A stretch of 64,000 nucleotides of DNA from Symbiodinium natans (lineage: Eukaryota; Sar; Dinophyceae; Suessiales; Symbiodiniaceae): NCBI GenBank assembly GCA_905221605.1, contig CAJNDS010000399.1, positions 1 to 64,000 on the forward strand. Reading direction: 5' to 3'. Of this stretch, positions 1 to 10,377 are shown piece after piece. Each line of letters opens with the position of its first letter. The stretch's first letter is position 1. Position numbers and translations under genes: made by a program. The notes beneath the pieces were generated by a model. The model did no database searches, had not been told where the DNA came from, and saw nothing but the letters and a program-made list of their open reading frames with translations.

Positions 1-56
1 AAACTGCTCCGCTGCGAAAAGTTCAGTCCTTGCCGCTTCTTGCTGGCGTGCCTTGA
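1..56 (+). CDS. 3' end of a CCCH zinc-finger gene (partial, cut by window edge)
   Basis: Only the last 18 codons and the TGA stop are in the window. The bases are identical to the last codons of the complete CCCH gene that ends at 1806, and the identity continues downstream for about 900 bases. This is therefore the tail of another, nearly identical tandem copy whose zinc fingers lie to the left of the window. The terminal peptide, with its KVQSLPLL motif, is also echoed in the copy ending at 4228 (KTRSLPDL), so it is a conserved tail of the family. Confidence 0.85.
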   Translation, partial: TAPLRKVQSLPLLAGVP

Positions 57-1041
57 AATCACAAATGGCGACCAGGCGAGTAAGCGGTCTTTGGCTTGCC
101 CTTTGCCCACCGACGTAAATATTCGTCCATGGAGCGGGGTAGTGAAAATTTAAGGCCGCGCGGCCCCGACCCACATCCCGCGTGTGGCAGCGGCTTGCAG
201 CGCCAACTTTTTTGAAGTGGCCGTAGCTGTGTTAGAAGGCTCAAGGCACATGCTTTCGACTGGAGTGACTCCCGCCGCACGGCATCAGTATCTTGCCTCT
301 AACTCAACCCAATCATGTTGTGGGCACCTATCCCGAGAAAGGCAGTCATTACTTGTTCCGTTGCGGAGATGCTCCTTTGCTAATTTGCGGTACAACATTC
401 CCCTTTCCTAATCACGAATCCCCTGGGGGCTTGACCTTTGAGCACGGGGAGGCCAATCGTTATGGCCACAAAGCTAGAAGAAAGCACCGATGTGGGCAGT
501 TTAGTGTTCCAACAGCAACTAAACAGCTCCGCAGGCTAGCCAGGGATTTCAATGGAAATGGATGAAAATGTATGCAAGAGCTTTCCTTGCGCTGCGCTGC
601 TAGCTCTTTTCGACGGTGGCAGACATGTGCTGATTCATCATGATATCGTCGCTTTTGATGGACAGCGGGCAGCCAGCGGGTGACGGGCAGCTCGGGAAAC
701 GGCCCTTGCTGAGAGAGCCACAGAAACAGAGGGCTCTACCGACCCGTTTAGCATCTAGTTGTTCATCCAGAATTTTTGCATGGAGGAACAACTGGCAACA
801 GCCAACCGACTTCAACTATTTAACCGTCTGACATGCCTTCGCGGGCACAGAACACGTTGCTATGCACTGACGCTCCTGTGGAAAAATCGCGATGACGCAC
901 AAGCCGGCTTAGGAACACAGATTGTGCAGAAGGCTGCAGCAGATTGACGCAATTTGACTCAGCCATCTGCAGGGCTAAGCCCAATAGGTGACGGTGGCCA
1001 TAGTAGGCGTAGCTCGGGCCTTCCCCCAGCTGCGCGGCGCA

Positions 1042-1806
1042 ATGTCGGCAGCCAGTCCCAACGTGGTCCTGGCAGATGACAGGGAAGCGAAGCGCCTAGA
1101 GGTGCACAAGAAGACCCGGCTGTGCAAGTTCTTCACGATGGGTGCCTGCACACGTGGCGCGAGCTGTGCTTTTGCACATGGGCCCGACCAACTACGAGAT
1201 CAGCCAGATTACTCGAAAACCCGGCTTTGCGCGGACTTCGTCGAACTGGGCAAGTGTGTGGAAGGCAAAGCCTGCAAGTTTGCCCACAGCAAGAGTGAAC
1301 TACGACCCGGCTCAGCGGCCAAAGTGGGCAGGCCAGCCCGGACCTCAAACCATGCGGCCAAGCAAACTGAGAACGAAGCGGAACAAGCGATGCGGGTCCT
1401 GCAGACCTTGCGTGCGCAGCGCGCGCTGCACGAGCAGGCAGCTTTGAAACTCATGCTGCAGTCTGCCTGTGCCAGTGCGGCTGCGAAAGTCAGCAAGGCA
1501 ACGTGCAAGGAACCCACGGAGAAGCCGACGGAGAAGGATGTGGAGTGTTGCTCCCAGGGCAACTCCTTCAGCCGCCAGACCACTTGGGAAGGCATGGAGA
1601 CTGCGTCCGCGGGGTTCAGCCGCGACTCCTCCGCGGCCAGCGCCTCAGACAACATCGTGTCAGACAGCACCACATTGCCTGATCCTTGCGATGGCGTGGA
1701 GCTGCGTGTGAAGAACACCTTTCTCGAAGTCAAGGATGAGACGGAGCAGGAAACTGCTCCGCTGCGAAAAGTTCAGTCCTTGCCGCTTCTTGCTGGCGTG
1801 CCTTGA
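1042..1806 (+). CDS. CCCH-type zinc-finger protein (tandem copy 2)
   Basis: A single-exon gene of 254 codons. Two CCCH zinc fingers lie near residues 20-75: KTRLC-x7-C-x5-C-x3-H followed by KTRLC-x8-C-x5-C-x3-H, each with the FAHG/FAHS end typical of TIS11/tristetraprolin-like RNA-binding fingers. After a basic linker comes a helical Ala/Gln-rich part, then a conserved FSRQTTWEG motif, a Ser-rich FSRDSS motif and the QSLPLL tail. I chose the ATG at 1042; the frame is open further upstream only through non-ATG codons. Proteins of this family bind AU-rich or other single-stranded RNA and act in mRNA turnover or translation; that role here is inferred from the family. Neighbouring copies lie on the same strand. 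Confidence 0.88.
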   Translation: MSAASPNVVLADDREAKRLEVHKKTRLCKFFTMGACTRGASCAFAHGPDQLRDQPDYSKTRLCADFVELGKCVEGKACKFAHSKSELRPGSAAKVGRPARTSNHAAKQTENEAEQAMRVLQTLRAQRALHEQAALKLMLQSACASAAAKVSKATCKEPTEKPTEKDVECCSQGNSFSRQTTWEGMETASAGFSRDSSAASASDNIVSDSTTLPDPCDGVELRVKNTFLEVKDETEQETAPLRKVQSLPLLAGVP

Positions 1807-2735
1807 AATCACAAATGGCGACCAGGCGAGTAAGCGGTCTTTGGCTTGCCCTTTGCCCACCGACGTAAATATTCGTCCATGGAGCGGGGTAGTGAAAATT
1901 TAAGGCCGCGCGGCCCCGACCCACATCCCGCGTGTGGCAGCGGCTTGCAGCGCCAACTTTTTTGAAGTGGCCGTAGCTGTGTTAGAAGGCTCAAGGCACA
2001 TGCTTTCGACTGGAGTGACTCCCGCCGCACGGCATCAGTATCTTGCCTCTAACTCAACCCAATCATGTTGTGGGCACCTATCCCGAGAAAGGCAGTCATT
2101 ACTTGTTCCGTTGCGGAGATGCTCCTTTGCTAATTTGCGGTACAACATTCCCCTTTCCTAATCACGAATCCCCTGGGGGCTTGACCTTTGAGCACGGGGA
2201 GGCCAATCGTTATGGCCACAAAGCTAGAAGAAAGCACCGATGTGGGCAGTTTAGTGTTCCAACAGCAACTAAACAGCTCCGCAGGCTAGCCAGGGATTTC
2301 AATGGAAATGGATGAAAATGTATGCAAGAGCTTTCCTTGCGCTGCGCTGCTAGCTCTTTTCGACGGTGGCAGACATGTGCTGATTCATCATGATATCGTC
2401 ACTTTTGATGGACAGCGGGCAGCCAGCGGGTGACGGGCAGCTCGGGAAACGGCCCTTGCTGAGAGAGCCACAGAAACAGAGGGCTCTACCGACCCGTTTA
2501 GCATCTAGTTGTTCGTCCAGAATTTTTGCATGGAGGAACAACTGGCAACAGCCAACCGACTTCAACTATTTAACCGTCTGACATGCCTTCGCGGGCACAG
2601 AACACGTTGCTATGCACTGACGCTCCCTGCGGGAAAATCGCGATGAACCACAAGCCGGCTTAGGAAGGCAGATTCTGCAGAAGGCTGCGGCAGATTGATG
2701 GTAAGGCATCTGATAAGGCAGAAGCCCAGATTTAT

Positions 2736-3514
2736 CGCGCAAGGGGATCAAGTTTGTTTATTTTTCCCCCAGTCGAATTCTTTAAGGCAGCACCCGGCTC
2801 TTCGCGGTTCTTTCGGTGAAGGCATGAAGGCGCCGAAGCTAATGAGCCGAACCCTGGGGCGACAATCAAGAAATGCTAAAGCTGCCAAAATGTTGATGCC
2901 CCTGCGCCCCGCCTCCGCTGGATTCTTCAGGCCGGCATGTGAAGAGGGCCGAGCCCCGCAGTTTTTGGTCATGCGAAGGCGCAGAAGCACAGATCCAGGC
3001 TTCACAACAATGGGGGATGCAAAGGTTCTGGAAGGCGTGGTCCGGGAACTAAAGTAACTAAAGGAGCCTTTCTGTGCGGGGTCTACGGGGGGTCCACGAG
3101 AGGTCCACATAGGGTCAGGCTATATGCAAAGTCGCTTCCAAAGAAAGGCTGCCTCAGGGATCCAAGTGGAATGTGCATAGAACAGAGGCTGTGGAAGGTT
3201 TGCTAGGTGGTTTATAATCAGTCCCGATAGTGAAGGCAGAGAACAGAGAAAAGTACTCTCAGATCTCTCAGCCTCGTTGCGTGCCTTAGGCTGCAGGGGC
3301 TATTGAGGCCTGGGTGGGTTTTACCAGATAGCACCATGGCATACGGAGCATTGTGGTGCATGAGCATTTTCTAGGAAGCCATCTTGCTGTTGCCTGCGTT
3401 TCCCAGTGACTTGGGGATTGGCACCACGAGTGCAATGTGAGGTCTCCGCGCAGAACCTGGGTCAGTGCATTTTGTAGCCAAGTGTACGAAGTCCATCCTG
3501 TCCCCTGTGCTATC
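2736..3514. other. Spacer between CCCH gene copies, no supported gene
   Basis: This stretch follows the duplicated spacer and precedes the third CCCH gene. Open frames on both strands (up to 120 codons) overlap each other, match no known family that I can see, and lack recurring motifs. A promoter or trans-splice acceptor for the downstream gene is expected here, but I see no sequence that fixes its position. Confidence 0.5.
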
Positions 3515-4228
3515 ATGCTGGCGCCGAGTCCTAGCGATGACGCTCATGCGAAGCGCCGGGAGGTGCACCAGAAGACCCGGTTGTGCAAGTTCTTCACGAT
3601 GGGAGCCTGCACACGTGGCTCGAGCTGTGCTTTTGCTCATGGGCCCGAACAACTACGAGATCAGCCAGATTACTCGAAAACCCGGCTTTGCGCGGACTTT
3701 GTCCAGAGAGGACGCTGCAGTCGTGGTCAAGCTTGCCCTTTCGCACATGGTAGGAATGAGCTTCGGCCAGGGTCGGCGGCCAAATTGGGCAGACCAGCAC
3801 GCTCTCCCAGACCTGGGGGCATTGCGCCGAGAGCCGAGGAAACGGATGCCGTGGCTCTACGCGCCCTTCAAACACTGCGCATGCAGCAAGCTCTTCATGA
3901 GCAGGCTGCCTTGAAGCTGATGCTATGCTCGGCTGGCGCGCGACCTTCGCCCCAGTGTACAGGCAAAACGGATACTTTTCCTCCCGAGACGCAGACATTC
4001 AGCCGCCAGACCACTTGGGAAGGCGTGGAGACAGATCCCACAAATTTCAGCCGAGTTTCATCGGCTACAAGCAGCGCGTCTGAGACGGTTTCAGTGTCAG
4101 CTGTTCCAAAAGACGTCGAGGTGCTGGTGAAAAACACGTTCATTGAGGTGAAGGAGGACCAGGATGAAGATCAGGATGTGAGCATCCGCAAGACACGCTC
4201 CCTTCCTGACTTGTGTGATCTTGAGTAG
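3515..4228 (+). CDS. CCCH-type zinc-finger protein (tandem copy 3, diverged)
   Basis: A single-exon gene of 237 codons, paralogous to the gene ending at 1806. Finger 1 is KTRLC-x7-C-x5-C-x3-H and finger 2 is KTRLC-x8-C-x5-C-x3-H, ending in FAHG. The linker, the FSRQTTWEG motif and the C-terminal KTRSLPDL tail are conserved. The middle and the flanking DNA have diverged, so this copy is older than the 1.75-kb duplication. The ATG at 3515 is the first in frame; upstream codons in frame are not ATG. RNA binding is inferred from the fingers. The zinc ligands are intact, so the gene looks functional. Confidence 0.88.
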   Translation: MLAPSPSDDAHAKRREVHQKTRLCKFFTMGACTRGSSCAFAHGPEQLRDQPDYSKTRLCADFVQRGRCSRGQACPFAHGRNELRPGSAAKLGRPARSPRPGGIAPRAEETDAVALRALQTLRMQQALHEQAALKLMLCSAGARPSPQCTGKTDTFPPETQTFSRQTTWEGVETDPTNFSRVSSATSSASETVSVSAVPKDVEVLVKNTFIEVKEDQDEDQDVSIRKTRSLPDLCDLE

Positions 4229-5481
4229 GGGGCCCGGTTCGGAAGTTGCATGATTTTTCTCGCCTACCAAATGGCACGTCCAGAATTTTATAAGGCAGCG
4301 CGAGGCCAGGATGGCGCTTAGAATCGCTAGGCCTTTGCAGCGCCTGAACTTTTTATAACCCGCCATGGCCTTCCTTAGGCTTGGCTCTCGAAGCCATGCC
4401 CGGAATGCCATAGAGTGCCATCACCTTCTCCGAGTGGGTCAGAATTTTTGAAGACTCTTGCGTTCCAGCACATTCCGGAGCGCAAGACCCTCGGAGGTGT
4501 CAAACAAGAACAGGTGTACAGGCCCAGACAATGTCTGTAAGAATGCTGCAAGTAACTGAAGTGCTTTAAGGACCCCCTGCTGATGTGAGGCCATTCTTGA
4601 GTGACGTTGAGTATTGAGCCTCATGCGAGCAGAATTCTACTTTGCAGCTGCCCGCAGACTATCTGCGCATACCTGCACGACAGGCGAGCTTCTTCTGCAA
4701 CGGAAAGCTATGTTGGCGGTTAGGATTTGGCATGCTTTTGTTGCGTCTTGCAGGAAGTCGCCCCCCTTAGCAAGTCTTGCCAGCCCCTAGCCCAGGCGGC
4801 AACCGCATAACTTAGATGAAGGCAAGCTTAGGCTTCGCCCTCCCCCCCCCCCCCCCTAAAGCCACTGGGGTGTTAAGTGTTTGATGCGGATGCTGCAGGA
4901 AGATGAGCAAGTTCTTTTTAAACAGGGCCACCTGCGCCCACAATAGGCGCACCAAGCCTATGAAGGCAGTGCGAGAGCTGGCGCAGTGCGAACAAGTTTG
5001 GGACCTCAATGCCAGGTGTGCCCTGCACAGCTCTTGACTGCGTGAACTTGTTGGGTCCTGAAGAATAAAATCACGAGGAAGTTCCGTCTGCTGGGTGCTC
5101 TCGCGCCAAGCAACCGGCTGTCATGCAGCCAGGTGCCCGATCGGTCAGTGTTCAGCCTGAACTGTCCTCTTCCCACCCCACACAGAAGACGAAACTTGAA
5201 CTCTATTGAGTAGGTTGCCTCAAAGACGCAAAGTAGAGGAAGCGCTCTTGGCTTCAAGGTCTCGCTGCAGAGGCCCTCAATTTGGGGTTCGCGGGCGGCC
5301 CGGCAGCACAAGATTGCCAGGCGGGAACGGCGTTGCATGCATTCCAGCGTACAACATGTGCAGGCATTCACTCTTGGATTGGCAATTTGGAGAGGTTCTA
5401 CAGAACCAGCTTGATTACCGCAGGGCCTGCAGCCAAGCATGGACGGATGCCTCTGATGTCGCGCAGTGCAGTCAGAAGTTC
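4229..5481. other. Host intergenic sequence, no supported gene
   Basis: I see no recognisable protein family here. A run of about 15 C at 4843-4857 is the only simple repeat. Several overlapping open frames lie near 5006-5530 on both strands, but none shows a family motif. Confidence 0.4.
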
Positions 5482-5922
5482 AATGAGGCTCGTTGTGGCG
5501 CTCCTTACCGTGGCTCTCTGTGTGGCTGAATGACGCTGGGGCAGCAGAGAATTGTTGTCAAAGTCCTCGCACCATCTGGCACGCATGCAGACTGCAAATC
5601 TGGGCATGGGTTGGTTTGGCTTACGACGTGGTTCGGTTATATTTCAAGATATTTCAAGGTCCGGAGGCATGACTGCTTGCTAGGCTGGCCCGTGATTAGA
5701 TGGGGGCAACAGACTGAGGCTGCGCTGTGACGGCTGGGCCAGAGGTGACTGGCGCGGATGCAGGGTGCCCAGATCGATGAAAGCAGTCACATGAACCCCT
5801 ATGTAGACTATTATAATATATATACATATATGTACTGTATTGTATATATTATCATTAAATATACATGTATATAATATAAATAATAACAATAAGAATGATA
5901 GTAATAATAATAACAAACACAA

Positions 5923-5966
<44 letters not shown>

Positions 5967-6703
5967 CAGATGCTGGTGCAGGACGCTCTGTCTCTAGAGG
6001 AGGAGCCATGGCAATGTCAAGCATGCTGTGGGATGAGATTTCTCAAGATGTTCTTCCAGGAGTTGCCCCCCGAGACATTGTCCGAGCGGGTGCGCCGAGT
6101 CCAACAACAATGGAGCCTCTTTCGTGCGGGGCGCTTTGTGCTGGCTGTGGAGTTGCATCGGGATCAACCCCGTTGGCAACTTAGTCGTTGTTGAGGCGAC
6201 GCTGGTCCAGGAGTACGAGCCTCTGAGCTCAGCAAGGGATGTTGTGGACAACCGCCCAGCCAGTGCAAGGACGTACACTCTCTGCACAGCGTCCTGGCCA
6301 CGTAACTAACTTATCACTAGCAGAATGCTGTCGTTCGTTTGCGAGGGGTTGACAAACATGTAAGATGCACCGGCTAGGGTTGCAATCGCCTTGAGTTCCA
6401 ATGTCTTCGATAGTGTTTGTAGTCAGTTCCTTGCAGCAGAGCTTTCGCGATCTTGTTTTGCCTTCAGAGTCCCGAAGCCAAGAACAAGAAACCTTTCCGC
6501 CTGCGCAGGACTGGCAGATTAGTTGGCGCATTCTGACCTCCACTGGCGTGAGCTTGTTCCACCAAGCAGCCTGCGAGTCTCGTTTGAATAGGTTTCACCA
6601 GAAGATGCCAATGAAGCACGGAATCGTGCTGCATCAGAAGAGAAAAAGGACACCAAGCATCATTCTCTTGCCACATGGCGGTATCATTGTGGGTCGTGCT
6701 TGA
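5482..6703 (+). CDS. Weak candidate: split gene, possibly secreted
   Basis: Three plus-strand pieces look coding but are joined only by inference. At 5482 a 16-codon frame starting MRLVVALLTVALCVA has the look of a signal peptide. At about 5966-6190, just after a TA microsatellite ending in GCAG, an open stretch encodes a PWQCQACC cysteine motif and then a charged helical segment. At 6401-6703 a 100-codon open stretch ends with a stop. Exon borders are not proven and no family is recognised. The reading could equally be three unrelated open frames. Confidence 0.2.
5809..5964. repeat. AT-rich tract ending in a (TA)n microsatellite
   Basis: Bases 5809-5925 are nearly pure A/T with ATA/AAT runs, and 5926-5964 is an uninterrupted alternating TA run of about 38 bases. 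Confidence 0.9.
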
Positions 6704-8035
6704 GTTCCAACCGGTGGCTGGACCATTTCGCCTTTTTACGTCCGATTTTTCATGAGACTGGCTTACATGTGTTACATGAGAACCAAGCGAGGTAGTTCAA
6801 AGTGAAGGCAGGCTCTCGGGGATGAACTGTTTGCAGCTGCCAGAGTCAATAGTACACTGGCACATGTTTGGGCGGTACAATTGTGGACCAGGTGCATGTG
6901 TATAGTCAGCTACTCTTGACAACAGAATGTGACACCAAAAACCACGTCACCCCACACGCAAAGAATGCGCGAAAGAAGCATTGCGTGGCAGATTCGTGTT
7001 CCATTCTCAGGTAGAGCTGCTTAGCTGCACATAGCTGAGCCTCCGGACTTTCTGGGCCAGTGTGACACTGCTTGAGACTCAGGCTGACAATGTGCTTTTT
7101 GGGGCACTGACCTGCTTGTCCGGAACCTAAATGAGGACTGCAGCTCAAACAGCGTTCAAGAGAGTCCATTTCTTTTCACCAAACGCTGCTTTTACCTGCT
7201 TGTTGCCAAGCGTCCAGAAGTGTCCAGATCGGCCCACTGATCGGCAACTGTGTTCTCAGTGTGAGAGATCAGGTTTTGGGGGCTTTGCTCCGCAGCCACA
7301 GACTCTGTCGGGTCAAAGGACCCAATTTCCCGTTTGCTGTGCCCGTTTCTACACAGTTCGGCGTTTGATTGTGTCGATGGGGTCTTGCGGGGCATTCTAG
7401 GGCCTGGCATGCACTCCAAGCAGGACTTGGCACAACGATGGGTCGCGGACGCATCTGAGGTCGGTACTTCTGCAGAAGCATAGCAGAGTTTCTGGCTTAC
7501 TTAGCGGCAGTCTCGGCGCGTTGAAGGCCGTCTGGCATCCTGGTGCTGCACTAGAGCAGACGGAATATGAATCTGCGCTTACCTGAGCTTGAGGGCTCAA
7601 TGAGTCCTTACAGCACAGTATCTCATCTAGATTGCAAGGCCCTGCGGCGCTGAGAGAGCAATGGTGAAACCTCAGCTTTGGAAACTCATGAGACACGGGC
7701 ACTGAAGCTAAGGAAGCCGTCCCTTGGTCAAGTCAAAGGCCGAGGTCCAGATCCCTCTATCTCTCCTTCCCCAGCCCCCTCTCTCTCTCTCTGTTCTCTT
7801 CCTGTGTGCATAATGTTTATTGAGTGTTGTTTTGTTTTGTCCTCTGATTTTTGGAGCAGAGTATGTATGTATGGCAGTATAGCGCCCCTCCTCTCCCTCG
7901 CATTTTGCCCACAACGACGGCGGCAGGTCGGATTTGAGCAGACGAAGAAGGCCTCGATGAACAAACGTATCCTTGTATGTATTTACGCGTGTCTACATAT
8001 ATCCACATACATACATTCATACATACACACACAGA
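6704..8035. other. Host intergenic sequence with small microsatellites, no supported gene
   Basis: The stretch holds a short CT run near 7780-7797 and degenerate TACA/TATG repeats from about 7990. No family motif was found in its open frames on either strand. Confidence 0.4.
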
Positions 8036-8110
8036 TGTATATATACATATATGAGCCTGAGACCTTTCGGGTTCTTTTGGCTTACTTTTTATAAGTGTAT
8101 TAAAAAATAA
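8036..8110 (+). repeat. Left inverted end of the AT-rich block
   Basis: A microsatellite leads into TATACATATATGAGCC, then a CCTTTCGGGT element and a T-rich stretch. The same order occurs in reverse complement at 42250-42330: identical TATACATATATGAGCC, then CCTTTAGGGT and a T-rich stretch. The two copies face each other and sit where base composition changes from host-like to AT-rich. They may be terminal inverted repeats of one large insertion, or ends of two separate small repeats. Confidence 0.5.
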
Positions 8111-10377
8111 TAGTATAAATCTATATATTAGAATAAGCATGCTTTGCCAATAGACTTTTCATCATGCGATACAGCTACTCAGCGGCTCCGGTACGTATGC
8201 AGTCAAAGCTCAAGCAGCAGAGAAAACACAGCCAGAAAATCTACTATAAAACCCTAAGCTTCAAACTATAAACCTTAAACTTATCTTCTCTGCAAGCTTC
8301 GGCACGCAGGCTGCAGGAAGCTGCAGCTTCTCTAAGCTCTGGTAGCCAGTTACGCTGAAAATTAAGGTCTAAGATTTATGGTTTAAAATTTTTGGTTTAA
8401 TGTTTAGAGTTTAATGTTTTTTTAAAAAAGTACGGTTTCAGGTTTCATGTATTACAATCATGGATGGCAGCTACTAGAGTTTAGGATCGGATGTCTATAG
8501 CTCAGGGATTTACTTTGACCCACCTGTTCACCCGCCTTCCATGTTTTCTTTTGTAATTTGAGAGGGGGGGCGGGGTACCTGATTTTCCTGATGCACCACT
8601 ACAGTGACCACAAAAACTGCTTCAGGCCTTTGCGTTCAGAGCTGGAGTTTTAGGGCTTAGGGTTTAGGGCTTATGCTTTAAGGTTTAGGGCTTAAAGATG
8701 GTTGCCAAGGGAATTGATTCCTACAAGTGGCTTGGATTAGCTGCACTCCGCGCGCACGGACTGGGAGCTGCAAATGCCCCACGTGTTCATCGCAAGCTTA
8801 CCTTGTTTATGGTTTAGGGTTTAGGGTTTAGGATCATACCCGAAACCCGATGTTACGAAAGAAAGTCCAAGAAGAAGATCCCAAACCATTGCTAATTCGT
8901 AATTCTGCCCGAAACCCACAACGCCAGACCTCAACCAGGTGAGTCTACGCAGATCTTCGTCATATGACCTATTAGTGACAGTTACAAATTTGAGGAGTTA
9001 CGCATGTTTTAAGGAAAAAATGGGGATTTGACTTGTCAAGATTAGGCACGTCTGCGTGCGTCGGACAAACCCTAAAGACCCTTAGATCTGTGATACGACA
9101 CTAAACCCTAAGCCCGGAGCCTAGACAGATATAATACAGGATGCTAGCAACGGCAAAGGAATATAACAGAATCGAATGAAGCAGATGAAAAAAAATATGC
9201 TTGGACAGGCATTAGGGGTACGATGCCCCGGTGGCATGAGCTCCGGCGTCGTTGTGGGCGCACCTAGTCGAGCAGTGTTATGAGCGCGTCTTCTGTCAAA
9301 GTGTCTTTGACACCGGACGCTGTAAGTCTAAAGGCTCTGTAGGGCCAACTACCAGAGCACAAGATGATATACAAACAACAAAACCATAAACCCTAAACCC
9401 TCTGCGCCTAACTAGTACCTAAAAACTGTTGGCACCTAGAGGCAGAGCCAGCTGCTTGTGCCCACTGGCTGACTGATCCGCCTCATATGGCACAACTACT
9501 GTCCAGAGATCTGAACACCTTGATCTTGATGACTCTTCAATAAACCCTCAAACATCAGTTTGCTTGGCAAGTTGATTTGCTTGAAGGGGTTTATAAGGAG
9601 CATCGCCTGAGAAAACTTATAGCATGACACGTTCAAAACAATCTAAATGAAATATATATTGCAGAAAAGGAGCAAAGACTCATTTCCAGATCACAGGTCA
9701 GGATAGACTTCTTCTTGAGGCAAAACCCGATGGAGTTCCCTGCACGTACGAAGATCAAAACATTATACAAAGAGAGTAAATAGAAGCCAGGCCACACTCA
9801 TCGCGGCCATCATACCAGTTGAAATTCTTGTCGTTTATGTCTGGATCCATCATATCGTCATGCCTTGCAGCATATAGTCGATAACATGTCATGCTTAAAG
9901 TTATTTGAAATAGGTGACAAAGCTCAACACTATACAAGAATTTACATTTTAAGACCTGCACGTCCAGAGAATGGCACAGTTTTCGTCCGCTGCATTTGAC
10001 CTTAACATTAAAACATGCATCCGTCAAACACATTAATATGGTCTAGAAGTATACTCAAGCCGTTACTCCATCTGGATCAACTTCTCGATGCTCTGGTTAA
10101 CCACATAGGTTGACCTTGGAGCATACTTCTAAAAAAAGTGACGGTGTATAAACTTCTAAGTTTAGTATATTAAGCAAGCTGCTGAAATAGACGCCAGTGA
10201 TAAATGCCTGCAATCCTCGGCTGCTAGAAATTGCACTAGAAGCAAAAGTGTGCGCGCACAGCAAAGCAGTACAAACTAAGGTAGCAACTCCACGTTCAGA
10301 AGACGCTGCGTCTGAACGAAATCATTTGCATGATACCTCGCAGATTTATTAACATATGATTGCCTTCATTTTTATTA
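8111..10377. repeat. Degenerate telomere-type repeats and AT-rich sequence
   Basis: Degenerate TTTAGGG / CCCTAAA motifs occur in both orientations near 8255, 8365-8420, 8650-8700, 8810-8835, 9070-9110 and 9385-9400, mixed with unique AT-rich sequence. No gene was recognised, although short exons cannot be excluded. Confidence 0.6.

Larger units (their letters stand above)
1..2735. repeat. Tandem duplication, unit about 1.75 kb, containing a CCCH gene tail and its 3' spacer
   Basis: Bases 1 to about 890 recur almost perfectly at 1751 to about 2640; only a few substitutions are visible, for example at 661/2411-type positions. Similarity then decays through about 980/2735. Each unit holds the end of a CCCH gene plus its spacer, so the spacer before the complete gene (57-1041) is a copy of the spacer after it (1807-2735). 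The spacers contain no convincing gene; short open frames in them repeat because the DNA repeats. Tandem, same-strand gene copies with similar spacers are typical of dinoflagellates. Confidence 0.9.

Noticed and set aside
240-260. Spliced-leader-like GGCTCAAG in the CCCH spacer
   Set aside because: Only eight bases match the end of the dinoflagellate spliced leader; the rest of the leader is absent, so it is not a retro-inserted leader relic.
2695-3110. 120-codon open frames on both strands of the CCCH spacer
   Set aside because: They are overlapping antiparallel frames with no family motif and are not repeated in the other spacer.
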